Assembly: GCA_030849805.1 (NCBI GenBank)
Contig: JASANZ010002060.1
Span: 1-40,607 of the forward strand
Direction: 5' to 3'
Length of the DNA: 40,607 bases
Source: Sergeia podlipaevii
Lineage: Eukaryota > Euglenozoa > Kinetoplastea > Trypanosomatida > Trypanosomatidae
Shown here: piece after piece, positions 26,764 to 36,500 of the stretch
Numbering within the stretch: the first letter of the stretch is position 1
Layout: the number at the start of each line of letters is the position of its first letter
Notes under the pieces: generated by a model
The model's input: the letters and a program-made list of their open reading frames with translations, nothing else
The model's database searches: none
Told to the model about the DNA's origin: nothing
Program-made: the position numbers and the translations under genes

Positions 26764-27662
26764 CTTACAGTTAGGCCTAGTTAGATAGATCTCTGGTGAC
26801 CAGAATACGACATGTAACTCTTTGCTGAGTTCAAATGATAAATATATATATATGATAGACCCGTTCCCCCGTTTTTTCACTAGGACTAACTGACAACTAG
26901 CGATACGGAGGGAAGAAAAGAGCATTCATATTTGTAGATAGATTCAAGTATAAATATATATAGTCCAAATTACTCCCACAGCAAAGAAACAGACTGCGCC
27001 TAAAGACACAAGGAAAAAAAGTGCGCATTTAAATAGATGAAAAAAAAAATCAGCAAAAATGCTTTCCTATTTTTCCTTTCGCCCTCATATGTTGGTGTCG
27101 TTGCTTTGTTATTTACCTTTTCAGTAGACTGCAGCTGCCTTTAGTTGGCAAATTAATATTATGAGACACACGCACTTGTGGGTGAGCAGTGGAGAAGAGG
27201 GAAGAAAGCAAAAAGCAACAAACTGAATATGCGATTGAATCCCACAAGCGTGTATATACTGGTATATTTTTAAAAAGGAAAGAAAAAAGCGCAGACTGTG
27301 ATTATTCTTATTTTCTTTTTCGACAGTCTGCTTCGGTAATATATATAAAGCATAGAGATAAAAAAATATATACTAAATTGGGAATGATTTTTCTTGTCGT
27401 TGTTTGGTTTTTAGTTGTGTGCATATGTAGGTCTAGTATATATGTACATATGCTTACGTGTGTGCGTGCGAGAAAGAGAGCTATCACCTCAACTTTTAGT
27501 AGAAAAAAAAATCAACAAAAATGATGCCTTCTCACTTTTCATGCGATCTGTCACATGCAAGCACACAGACATGTGGCTTGATATATATTTTGATATAAGC
27601 ACAACGGGAAGAAAAAAAGAACCAAACAACAACAACAAAAAAGAAGACACTGAATAATAAGT

Positions 27663-29336
27663 TTATGATTCATCCTTCTGGGTCATAAAGGGATGAGCAA
27701 GAATCTGCGCGCACGTGGGACGCTCCAGTGGATTCTCGGTCATGCACCACCGTATCAGAGAGCACAGCTCAGGCGAATAGCTAAGGTCGTCAAGCTCATC
27801 GAGCATTGGGCCAAAAGAAGCGTAACAGAAAGCCCCAGCGCCACTCGAGCTGTCTTCTGTGTCACCGCTCACCGCATCCCCTTCGTTCGATCTGTTGTGC
27901 GCTGCTCCTCCAAAAAGATGTCCCGAGGCGTACTTCTCACGAAAACCGTTTAGAATAATGTCAGGGTATCCTGCCTCTAGCTGACTCCATGGAACCCGGC
28001 CTGTCGCCAGGTAAAACGCAGTAACACCAATGGACCAAATGTCGTTGGTGGTGCTGTTGTCCACACTGATACAACTCTCCGGGGACATAAACGTAGCCGT
28101 TCCAAGAAAGTATCCCCTCTCTGCGGAGTTCTTCAACACCTCCTTTGGTGGCTGGCTAAGCGTCTTTCGCAGTGCCTCAGGTAGGGCGGCATAGGTGCAA
28201 GCGGAAAAGTCAGTAAGCTTGAACTGGTAGTTCAAAAGAGACGAATCTAGCAGGCAAGAAGAGGTAGTAGAGGCGGAAGAAGAAGAAGCTAAATAGGTTG
28301 AAAAAGGATTCACATTGCGTGGAAAAGTGAGAATATTCTGCGGCTTGATATCGTTGTGCACGACGCCGACGGAGTGCAAGTACTCAACTGCCGGGATAAT
28401 GTCAGCAAGGATGTGTCGTACCTCGTGAGCTCGCATCTTCTCTCGCCGTTTCACAAGATCCGCCGCTGAGCCAATTGTAGAGTACTCTAAGGCAAGCACG
28501 CATTGCACGGAAAATGGCTTTTCATTCTGCAGTAGGAGGGCTTCGTGATCGACAAGTTCGGAAAGAAAATAGGTTGCTACAATGTTTGGATGGCTGATGG
28601 TGCAACGGATTAGAAAGGTGTCACGCAGTACACAGAAGATGTCGTCTCTTCTCGTTTCGACCTCCATGGACTTAACAGCCACCGCAATGTTGAAGTTATC
28701 TCCACTGGGTGGCTGAGCCGGGTCAAATGTGGACATAAACAACTGCCCGCTATAAACCTTGCAGGTGGAACCCCGCCCAATCAATTTGTAGTGGTGGCGC
28801 AGAAACACCTCCTTTCCATTATGCGTGCCGCAGCTCAGAAGAAACTCCTTGTCATCAGCTCGCTGTTCGCTCTTAATGCCGCTCTCACTGCGGATAGCTG
28901 TGCTGTGAGAACAGCTCCCAGCTACCTGAGGGGTAAGCGCTGCCGGCTCCTTGAGCAGACTGCTGTCGTCGTCATCCCTTTCATCATGAACGCTCATAAA
29001 TTCAAACAAGCTTTCTTCGTCGCATGGGCTGCTGCTGCATTGTGGCTCCTGGCCTCCTCCTTTCTCTGCAGAGTCAGGCAATTTAGTGCCAGTGGGCTGG
29101 ATCCCACCACTAGTTTGTGCCGTCTTTTCATCGCTAGGGTCAACACCACCACTCTGAGATGCGACCATCACCTCGTCACTTTTGCTGCTCGACAAGATAG
29201 TGTTGTAGCTCCCTCCATTACTTCTGACGCGCTTGTGGAACAGTGTCTCTGCAACAAGCAGATGCTCTAATGCCAGATCGTAAGAGCCTTTCAAGCACCT
29301 CCCCAGAGTGGAGGTATCGTTTCTGTCAGAAATCAT
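27663..29336 (-). CDS. Divergent Ser/Thr protein kinase
   Basis: The 557-residue protein has a Ser- and acid-rich N-terminal region (1-180) and a kinase domain at about 183-551. The glycine loop is GRGSTCKV (187-194), the ATP-binding lysine is in AVKSM (K222), the catalytic loop is HNDIKPQN (327-334), the metal-binding motif is DFS (376-378), and the activation segment ends in SPE (418-420) with DIW at 432-434. Catalytic Asp, Lys and Asn are kept, so activity is plausible, but HRD has become HND and DFG has become DFS. Loss of the HRD arginine suggests it does not need classic activation-loop phosphorylation. A Ser-rich insert sits between the catalytic loop and DFS, and an acidic Ser/Gly insert near 480-500. 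The overall pattern is STE/NEK-like; I cannot assign a family. Confidence 0.88.
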   Translation of the reverse strand: MISDRNDTSTLGRCLKGSYDLALEHLLVAETLFHKRVRSNGGSYNTILSSSKSDEVMVASQSGGVDPSDEKTAQTSGGIQPTGTKLPDSAEKGGGQEPQCSSSPCDEESLFEFMSVHDERDDDDSSLLKEPAALTPQVAGSCSHSTAIRSESGIKSEQRADDKEFLLSCGTHNGKEVFLRHHYKLIGRGSTCKVYSGQLFMSTFDPAQPPSGDNFNIAVAVKSMEVETRRDDIFCVLRDTFLIRCTISHPNIVATYFLSELVDHEALLLQNEKPFSVQCVLALEYSTIGSAADLVKRREKMRAHEVRHILADIIPAVEYLHSVGVVHNDIKPQNILTFPRNVNPFSTYLASSSSASTTSSCLLDSSLLNYQFKLTDFSACTYAALPEALRKTLSQPPKEVLKNSAERGYFLGTATFMSPESCISVDNSTTNDIWSIGVTAFYLATGRVPWSQLEAGYPDIILNGFREKYASGHLFGGAAHNRSNEGDAVSGDTEDSSSGAGAFCYASFGPMLDELDDLSYSPELCSLIRWCMTENPLERPTCAQILAHPFMTQKDES

Positions 29337-30266
29337 TTCCTCTCTCTTCTTGTGTCTTTATATATTATTCACTAGATGTGCGAGAAATTATATAAGTAAT
29401 AAGAGAAACAGAAATTAAGGAAGAAAAAACAATGCGCTTGCCCACGACTAAAGGTTCACAAACACTTGTGTGTTGAAAACTATTCCAAAGTGTAGCAAGC
29501 CCAACTCTTTGACTAGCAGCTGTCTCTACTTCACTGACAGCAAATACAGAAAAAGAAGGTTTGTGAATGTATTTTATGTTTAACTATTCTTGTAAAAAAA
29601 AATATTTTCAGTAGACGAGACTAGTAACCATCTTTTAAAAGAGTGGAGAATAGAAAACGTTCGCATAGACGATACAACATCGTTTTCCAGGGCGATTGAT
29701 GAAATGGGTCCTCAGCATACTATTTTGTTGCAACAACTCGCATTAATACCGTTTAGATATGTAGCTTAACCGATAGCTGTTGTTTTTTTTTCTAAAAAAA
29801 TATTGTATTCATCGTTGTCAAAGGGAAGAACTCTTTTGCCGTTTCCTTTTTAGATCACACACCCTCCTACCTGCACGATGTTTCATCATTTAAAAAATAT
29901 ACATACCAAGATATGGGATGGTATATAAAGCTAGAGATAAATAGCGTGAGCCTTGTGCTCTTCTTTGCTGCCGTTGTCTTCGGCCAACAGTCACCATTTG
30001 CAGGCTGAAGCGATGAGCATCAAGGCGAATGAGTTAACTACTTTCCTTACATATATTGTATTTCTATTCCTAATGCTAACAAACACGGAAGATAAGAAAC
30101 AACTGAAAGCTGGACTATCTTCGCCGTTTTCCTTGTACATTGGTTTCTTTACCCCCCCCCCTCTTCTTGCGTCATTTCTTTCCTTTTGTTTGATGGTAGT
30201 ACTAAAAATCAACAAGCGAAAAAGAAATAGGGAGACAAAGAAAGCAATGCAAAAAAAAAAAATCAT
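29337..30266. other. Intergenic region between kinase and small membrane protein genes
   Basis: On the minus strand a T/C-rich tract (about 29380-29430) is followed by ATCTAG (AG at 29373-29372), a plausible kinase splice acceptor. A 12-bp palindrome TTGTTGCAACAA lies at 29725-29736 and a 10-C run at 30152-30161. No gene is visible. Confidence 0.55.
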
Positions 30267-30665
30267 CTACTCAACCCACCGTCTTGCCCCTGACATGTTG
30301 GGAACCGTCCACCCATCTTGATACTGCCACAGGTGATGCGGAGAGCCACCGGTGTTGCCAAAAAAGTGATGATTAGACGCACCAGGCGGGACCTCCTTCA
30401 TGAAGGGTAAGTTGATTCCAAATATCAGATCATAAGCAACGCATAGAACAAACAGCGATACTGAAGATCTATAGAAAAGCCATTCAAAGGGAATCTGAAA
30501 AGGCCAGCCGAGTGCATATTTTGTAAGGTAAAAGCCACCTGCAATAGGGGCGGTTGAGATCTGCTTGGCGTGCTCACGGTAAGGAAAGGTACGCTTTGGG
30601 ACACCATACGGATAAAGCGCCTTTACGTCAAAGCCACTCAGGCGCTTTAGGGTGTGCCTCAGCAT
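30267..30665 (-). CDS. Small single-span membrane protein, probably mitochondrial, unknown function
   Basis: The 132-residue protein starts at the first ATG (MLRHTLKRLSGFDVKALYPY). Its first 25 residues are basic and amphipathic, as in a mitochondrial presequence. A probable membrane segment lies at about 67-88 (SSVSLFVLCVAYDLIFGINLP). The C-terminal 40 residues are rich in His, Gly and Trp, with HHFFGN and HHLWQY. Size, basic start, single span and aromatic tail resemble accessory subunits of trypanosomatid respiratory or ATP synthase complexes, but I do not recognise the family. The frame sits alone between AT-rich spacers on the strand of its neighbours, and its amino-acid use is unlike the repeat-driven frames nearby, so it is likely real. 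Confidence 0.75.
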   Translation of the reverse strand: MLRHTLKRLSGFDVKALYPYGVPKRTFPYREHAKQISTAPIAGGFYLTKYALGWPFQIPFEWLFYRSSVSLFVLCVAYDLIFGINLPFMKEVPPGASNHHFFGNTGGSPHHLWQYQDGWTVPNMSGARRWVE

Positions 30666-31230
30666 TTCTGAGCTATTCCCCCCTCCCTAAGTACAATTTC
30701 TTTTTTTGTTTGTGTGTGTCTTGAAACTATATGTGGGATCGACAAAAAAAAGTGCGATACAATGAAAAAGAAGATATATTTTTTTGAAGGGAGAAATAAA
30801 GAGAAATAGGGGAAGATAGTTTAAGTATAAATTTGATATACCGTGTAGTTCCTCATTTACTACATCATCTCCATTACTAACTTGATTTTCTTTTCTTTTC
30901 GAGCACATGTGTGTTTGTTGCTTTTGTTGTTTATGTTGTACGTGCGTATGATAAAATCATGTCTTGTATATTGCTCGCTCTTGATACCGTCTCTTTAGCA
31001 GCTATAATCACCCACTTCGCTGTCAAAGTGTCTCTCCTTCACTACCGCGCACGTACCTGTATCTCTGCATGCGGCTACTCGCCCGCTGACACACAGGTGT
31101 TCAGAACAACAAAAAAAGAATAAAAAAAATGTACATCTCGAATCTACTTGTACAGTACACCATCGGCAATTCTGAAAAAAAGGAGAGTGTCCTAATCTAG
31201 TTTCCTGCACTCCTTCCTTTTTTTTCTTCT
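30666..31230. other. Intergenic region between small membrane protein and TPR genes
   Basis: AT-rich spacer. A minus-strand T/C-rich tract near 30780-30818 could serve the upstream splice site of the small gene. I see no further gene. Confidence 0.55.
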
Positions 31231-32460
31231 TTACATCTGTGCCTGCGCACGCAGCATCTTCTTCTCCCTGTTTTCATCCTTTCTCATCTCTAGCACCCTC
31301 TTCACGACGTCGGCATTCTCTATTGGGTCCGCCTCACCATCCTCGGCCAGCGCGCCACGGCCATTCAGTATTTCTTCGACGTACCTGAAGTAGTCTTCAG
31401 CCTTGTTTAGGTCCCCCGCAAGCAGAGCACAAACCCCAAGGTTGAGAACCACGTTTACGTCAGCCAGAAGCCGATTGGCGTCTGGATTGGGATCTAGCAA
31501 AAGATTGAAATCAATAGAAGCATCACAAAGGTACTTGTGTATCATCTTTTGCTCCTCCTCACATATGATAGACTCAAGCACCTGCTGCTTCACCTCCACA
31601 TACGTTGACTGAGGCGTCGAGGCAGTTGCACTCTTAAAGTCCTTTGAGGACGTATTGGCAGCAGCAGTCGGGGACGAAGTGGCATCTCTCCGCTTTAATG
31701 ATGGGCTCCCTACAAGGTTGTCAGACTCTTCATCGACGTCGGCGGTGTTCTTAGAGGCGATAATAGCCTTCTCGGAAATACGCATCGCCACGCAACCCCT
31801 TCGAAAACGAGCGTAGTTGTAGTCCTGCTTCACTGCCAGTGAAGCTGTGTAGCTTTCCAGCGCCTTCTCGGGCTCTTCTTGGTCTTCGTACAATTTCCCA
31901 AGATTCGCCATGGCGTAGTAATTGGCTTCGTTGAGGCGAATAGCAGTCTTGAAGTCATTTTCGCATCGCTTGAAGTCAGCCATCCGAAGTCGCAGGCCAG
32001 GAACACGAGAGTTCAAAACGCACATACCCCGCATGTTGTATGCGTGGTCATTGTTCGGCTCCGCTTCAATCACACTGGTGTAATCCTCAATAGCGAAGGA
32101 AAGATTGTGCATGCCTTGATAACACGCCGCCCGTCCTTCCAGTGCGCGTACGTAGGACACGTCTAGATCTAAGGTGTGCGAGTACATCCTCACCGCCTCT
32201 TCATATTCACCCTGCATACGATAGTACTCGCCAAGCCAGTAGTAAATATTGGAGTTTGTGTCATAAATTTCAATAGCTGCATCCAGCGCCGCCTTAGCTT
32301 TGACATAATTGGGTTCGGCATTACGTCCCGTGGGTTGCAGCGCCGCCTTCGCCTCCTCGCACTTAAGTTGTGAGTTCTTGATGCGCTCCTCGAGAAGCTT
32401 ACGCTCCTTGCGCTCCTTAGCCTTCGCTTTCGAAGCGGACCTCTTTGCTTTAGGAGGCAT
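31231..32460 (-). CDS. TPR-repeat protein with basic N terminus
   Basis: The 409-residue protein begins with a lysine/arginine-rich segment (MPPKAKRSASKAKAKERKER) likely to form a charged helix or localisation signal. From about 55 to 240 it carries tandem tetratricopeptide repeats; clear units include YYWLGEYYRMQGEYEEAVRM, ALEGRAACYQGMHNLSFAIE, AYNMRGMCVL and AMANLGKLYEDQEEPEKALE. A Ser/Thr-rich linker (about 245-290) separates these from a C-terminal helical part with one more TPR-like unit, LGVCALLAGDLNKAEDYFRY, near 350. It ends in a basic, Met-rich tail. TPR proteins are protein-protein adaptors. No signature points to a specific complex, and flagellar or chaperone-related roles are both possible. 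Confidence 0.88.
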   Translation of the reverse strand: MPPKAKRSASKAKAKERKERKLLEERIKNSQLKCEEAKAALQPTGRNAEPNYVKAKAALDAAIEIYDTNSNIYYWLGEYYRMQGEYEEAVRMYSHTLDLDVSYVRALEGRAACYQGMHNLSFAIEDYTSVIEAEPNNDHAYNMRGMCVLNSRVPGLRLRMADFKRCENDFKTAIRLNEANYYAMANLGKLYEDQEEPEKALESYTASLAVKQDYNYARFRRGCVAMRISEKAIIASKNTADVDEESDNLVGSPSLKRRDATSSPTAAANTSSKDFKSATASTPQSTYVEVKQQVLESIICEEEQKMIHKYLCDASIDFNLLLDPNPDANRLLADVNVVLNLGVCALLAGDLNKAEDYFRYVEEILNGRGALAEDGEADPIENADVVKRVLEMRKDENREKKMLRAQAQM

Positions 32461-32659
32461 GATGATTCTATATAAGGTTGCTTTTTGAGATTGACAACCA
32501 CAACGCAGTGATCTCTTGTGCTAAAAAAAAAAACCTACCAGTAGGCGTATCTTGCAGATGTAGGAAAGGGGGAGAAACAAAAGATGAAACATAGGTGTCG
32601 GTATTTTTTAAAAAATCTTATGTAAAGATCAATTCCTGTATAAGTCTTCCTCTCACTCC
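32461..32659. other. Spacer upstream of the TPR gene
   Basis: It contains the probable TPR-gene splice acceptor and AT-rich sequence. Nothing else is seen. Confidence 0.5.
32521..32533 (-). promoter_or_regulatory. Predicted trans-splice acceptor of the TPR gene
   Basis: On the minus strand 11 T run directly into AG at 32522-32521, leaving a leader of about 60 bases before the ATG at 32460. This is one of the clearest acceptor signals in the window. Confidence 0.65.
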
Positions 32660-32767
32660 TCACTTCTCTTTCCTTTTTTTTGTAGGTAGTGCTCTGATAA
32701 AGCCTGCCGCATTGCTTTTAATTTTGCCATTACTCAAACTGCCAGACGCTGCTTTTGCTGTAGTCAT
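32660..32767 (-). CDS. Possible 35-residue basic microprotein
   Basis: A short ATG-started frame on the gene strand encodes a basic, Ala/Lys/Ser-rich peptide. It begins MTTAKAASGSLSNGK and ends LPTKKRKEK, a nuclear-localisation-like basic tail. Its composition is unlike the homopolymer-driven frames of the surrounding AT-rich spacer. Against it, no clear AG lies between the upstream pyrimidine tract and the ATG; the first good AG falls inside the frame. It could be a small gene, a remnant of one, or chance. Confidence 0.3.
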   Translation of the reverse strand: MTTAKAASGSLSNGKIKSNAAGFIRALPTKKRKEK

Positions 32768-33519
32768 TTTTTAAAAATAAGTGTAGACAGTATCGAGATA
32801 AACAAAAGGAGAAATAATAATAATTTAATTGACTTACAAAACAAAGTTACAGTGTAAACACAAAAAAAGTATCGATCAGTAAACTCTCTGCTTAAAATAA
32901 TAATAAAAACTGAGGGCTATGTGAATAAATGAAACGGAGTTTCAGATTGCTTGCTTGTATTTTGCCACCACACAACAATGACAGGCACTTCTTCTTGCCT
33001 TCTCATCTTTTTTTTTCTTCTTTTCTCTCTTCTTCCTGTTTGTCCTCATCATACGCTGTTCACTATCTGTCGTTGCCATGCTGCTCCTGTTTGGTCACGT
33101 GATCGGTATAACAATAAGTGAAAAACAAACAGAAAAAAAGCAATGGCAGAATATATTGTTACTTTTCTTATTTGCTTGCTTGTATTCTCTCTCTCTCTCT
33201 GAGATATTGCTCTTAGCCAATATTTTGAATCTCGTGGTCCAAGATACATAAAAGAATAATGAAGTGAAAAACGTATTTAAAAAACGATCAGAATTGTGGC
33301 TGTAAATTTAAAAAATGCGCATGAGCAAAGAAGCGACAAAAAGTGAGAAAGGAAAAAAAAAAGAAACACACTCGCAACAGCAACAATAATAAGAATAATA
33401 TGTATCCTGCTTCGTCGTCTCCATCTCCAAATATATATCACACAAGCTATATATATAAAAAGGGAGAACGAGAGAGCTGCTCCAAAAGTCATGTTTCCTC
33501 CTTGGCTGAAGAATCAGTT
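32768..33519. other. Intergenic region between TPR and capping-like genes
   Basis: AT-rich spacer with TAA/AAT runs, a (CT)n tract at about 33186-33201 and TA tracts near 33431 and 33450. No convincing gene is present. Confidence 0.55.
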
Positions 33520-36500
33520 TTAGCACACAGCTGTCGGAGCCTGCTCAGCAGCTTGCTTCTTGAACGCAAATGTCCTTATTCCACATAGATAGTCCTTCTC
33601 ATCTGCATTTGGCACCATCGTCCAGTTGGGATCCTTCTCAATTAGCTCTCGGAAAGAGCGGCATCCTTCAGTGACAACGTTCAGGCCATATTCAGCAGCC
33701 ACTGCAATGAGGAAGTCAATAGGAATCACGTATCTCTCACGCATTGGGCTCCCTTCTGTAGAGACAGAAAAGTGATAGCCGATGCGTGGAATGGCATCAT
33801 CTTCCCACTCCACCTTTAAAACAGAGTTGGAAAACTTCTTCCCCTTTGCGTACAAGACGCTAGCATCCATGATAATGCCAATGAAAACGCCATTAGGAAC
33901 TAGCGCGTTGGCTACACTACCAACGAAGTGACGCGCTGTGGCCTCATTTTCAAACACATGATGCATGCCAGCGAAGCAAGTAACGACGTGAAACTGACGA
34001 GGATGGATCCTTGTGATAGTGTTGGTCCAAAAATCTTCGGAAAAGGCGTCAGCGCAGATAATGTCGTAACGCGCGTTCGTAGGAAGCTCCGAGGTGCTGT
34101 TCGCGATTGTTTCGGTCAAGGCATCCACGACGCTTCTCTTGAGGTCAATACCAATGTACCCGGTGGCTTTATTGCGCATCCACTTCCGCACAACTGAACC
34201 ACCGCAGCAGAGATCAACGACGTCGTTTGACGGACACTTGGGATTCATAATGTCAATCAGCAGTGATATGCATCGCGTCGTCACCTGCTGAGTAAAGCTA
34301 GCCTGTGGAGGTGGTGGAACGTGATAACCAATCTCAGCTAACGAGTTCGTTTGTGAAAAGTTGTTCCAGCAGTTCTTGCAGTAAAACAGCATACTTTTCG
34401 CGTCAAGCATGCCAAGCACACAAGAACGGTTGCAGTACATGCAGTCGCCGTGCCCAGTCTCTCGCCAGCAGTTCTTACACCAGTACGTGTTATGTCTGGG
34501 GTTCCTAGAGCCGGCATCGTTGATTTTGTGGCAACGTCCGCACTCATATGCCGATGCGGTCAGTAGCCACAGCATCTCCTTCTTTGTGATGCCTGGGCTG
34601 TGCACTAGCATGTCAACTTCTTCGAATGTCGACGGACTGCGCTCGCCCTTTTCAAAATCCCGCAAAACATCCCACCAATGCGCGCCATCCTCTGCGCGTC
34701 GAAGAACGCATTCTACAGTGCATCCGGGAGAAACGATGGGGAACGCATCCACCTGATAATCCGTAAATTCACCCTCGTATTCAATCTCCTCCCCGCCTTT
34801 ATCCACAGCCAAAAATACTCTATTGAGATCGGCATTGCCATCAGGCGCACTTTCGACCCGAAGTGCAATAAAATTTGCTGTAAAGGCGTCTGGTGGAATC
34901 CACATATAGCTGTCCTCTTTAGTAGTGTCCACCGCCTGATCGCACGGAATAAAAGTCAACCCCAAGGTGTTATGATCAGATGGTAGCATCTCAAAGAACT
35001 CCTCTGTGCGGTCAAATGGTATATAGTCAGCTCTGAGGATGACAATATGCTCACGCGTGGCGTGAGGCCAACTATGTTCGTCATCTAGATCTAAGTTCTC
35101 CACGCAGCGCCAACGCTTAGAAAAGGGCACGTCAAGAACATAGGATCCTTGAAAAACGAGTACGTCATCAATAATGATCCGAAACTCTTGGTAACCCCTG
35201 CATGAAGATGTCAGTGTACCTTTGAACACACTTTCTGGAATAGGATGAACCACTCCACCAAAGCAGGCTGGGAGACCAAAAACGCTCCCCGAGTCCATAT
35301 CAACACCAAAAATATCTCCATTCCCATCGGTGCCTACAAGCACAGGAACCCCCGCTGCACGCCTGCATACGTTAAAGCGGTGTTTCGCAAAGCTATCAGC
35401 TGCCTCCTCAAAGTTCATTCTCGTTAGTTGTTGCTCGCCATCCTTCTTTAACTTCTGTTCAGTAATAAAGTACTGAATCGCTTTATCTGCTGCTTCGCGT
35501 GTCGGCGCTGATAGTCTTCTTTTAATCATCTGCGGAACACCACCAAAAGCTGTATTGACCGTGTTCAAGGAAATTCCCTTTTCTATGGCGCTGCCAAAAG
35601 ATTCGTTCACGTAAAAAGGCTCGTTTGGATTCAACTGCAGCAGCCTCTTACTTCCAGGGACGGCATCTGTATCACTGAAGGAAACAGCAATGACATTACA
35701 GGCAGTGTCATCACACAAATTGCCAATACATTGAATTACATCCCAAATAGGAACACCAACAACCTCCTTCCTTGACGAACAAGGAGAAATGTGAAGCTGC
35801 AGGATATAAGTACGCTCCCACTTGCAGTCGCCTTGCAAAACATCAAAAAAAAAGTTGTTAAAGGAATCTACACCGGTAAAAGTCCGTACCGCATCGGTGG
35901 AATCATATTTCATTTCGTAGAAAAAATCAGGTTGCGAACCCTTTAAAAATGCCTCCTTGGCCGCATCGCCAACAGTAATCATCACACTAAGCGGTGTTCT
36001 CGTCCCGCAAGTGAACGGAACAATTGCATTCACGGGAATAATACTAACAATGGGGGCAGGGCACATAGCAAACGCCGAAGCGGCAAACGCGGGTCTGCCA
36101 GCCTCCGGCCTAAGGCAAGCAGCAAAAAAATAATGTCGATAAGTGCCGTTGGTGCGTGATCCATTCAGTCCTACTAGCGAACAGCTATACCCAAAACAGC
36201 TCACTCTATCATCGTGCTCGACGATAGAAAAAAATGACTCCCATGCAGGTCCTAAAGCAGTGGAAACGTCTGCACCACATTCTCTCGGCAAGTCCATGTG
36301 AATCAAAAACCCGGGAGCATCATTGAGTGCAATGACTGCATTGATATCCGCACTGAAAGAAAGACGAGTGCGTGACAGCAAAAAACCTGCATTTAGCACT
36401 TGATCTTGTGGGTTGTTGGGAAGATTTACTGCCTTCAAAAATGCTTCTGTTGTAAATAGCTGCGAATCCTCATCACCAATACCTCCAAGAACGGAAAGTA

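Larger units (their letters stand above)
26074..27662. other. Long intergenic region containing a strong hairpin
   Basis: About 1.6 kb without a convincing gene. It is AT-rich with TA tracts (near 26840 and 26952) but contains a GC-rich island at about 26480-26660 with a long hairpin, a 12-bp palindrome (26491-26502) and a short inverted repeat (26749-26763). A minus-strand T/C run ending in CTTAG near 26178 is a plausible acceptor for the transporter mRNA. Confidence 0.6.
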
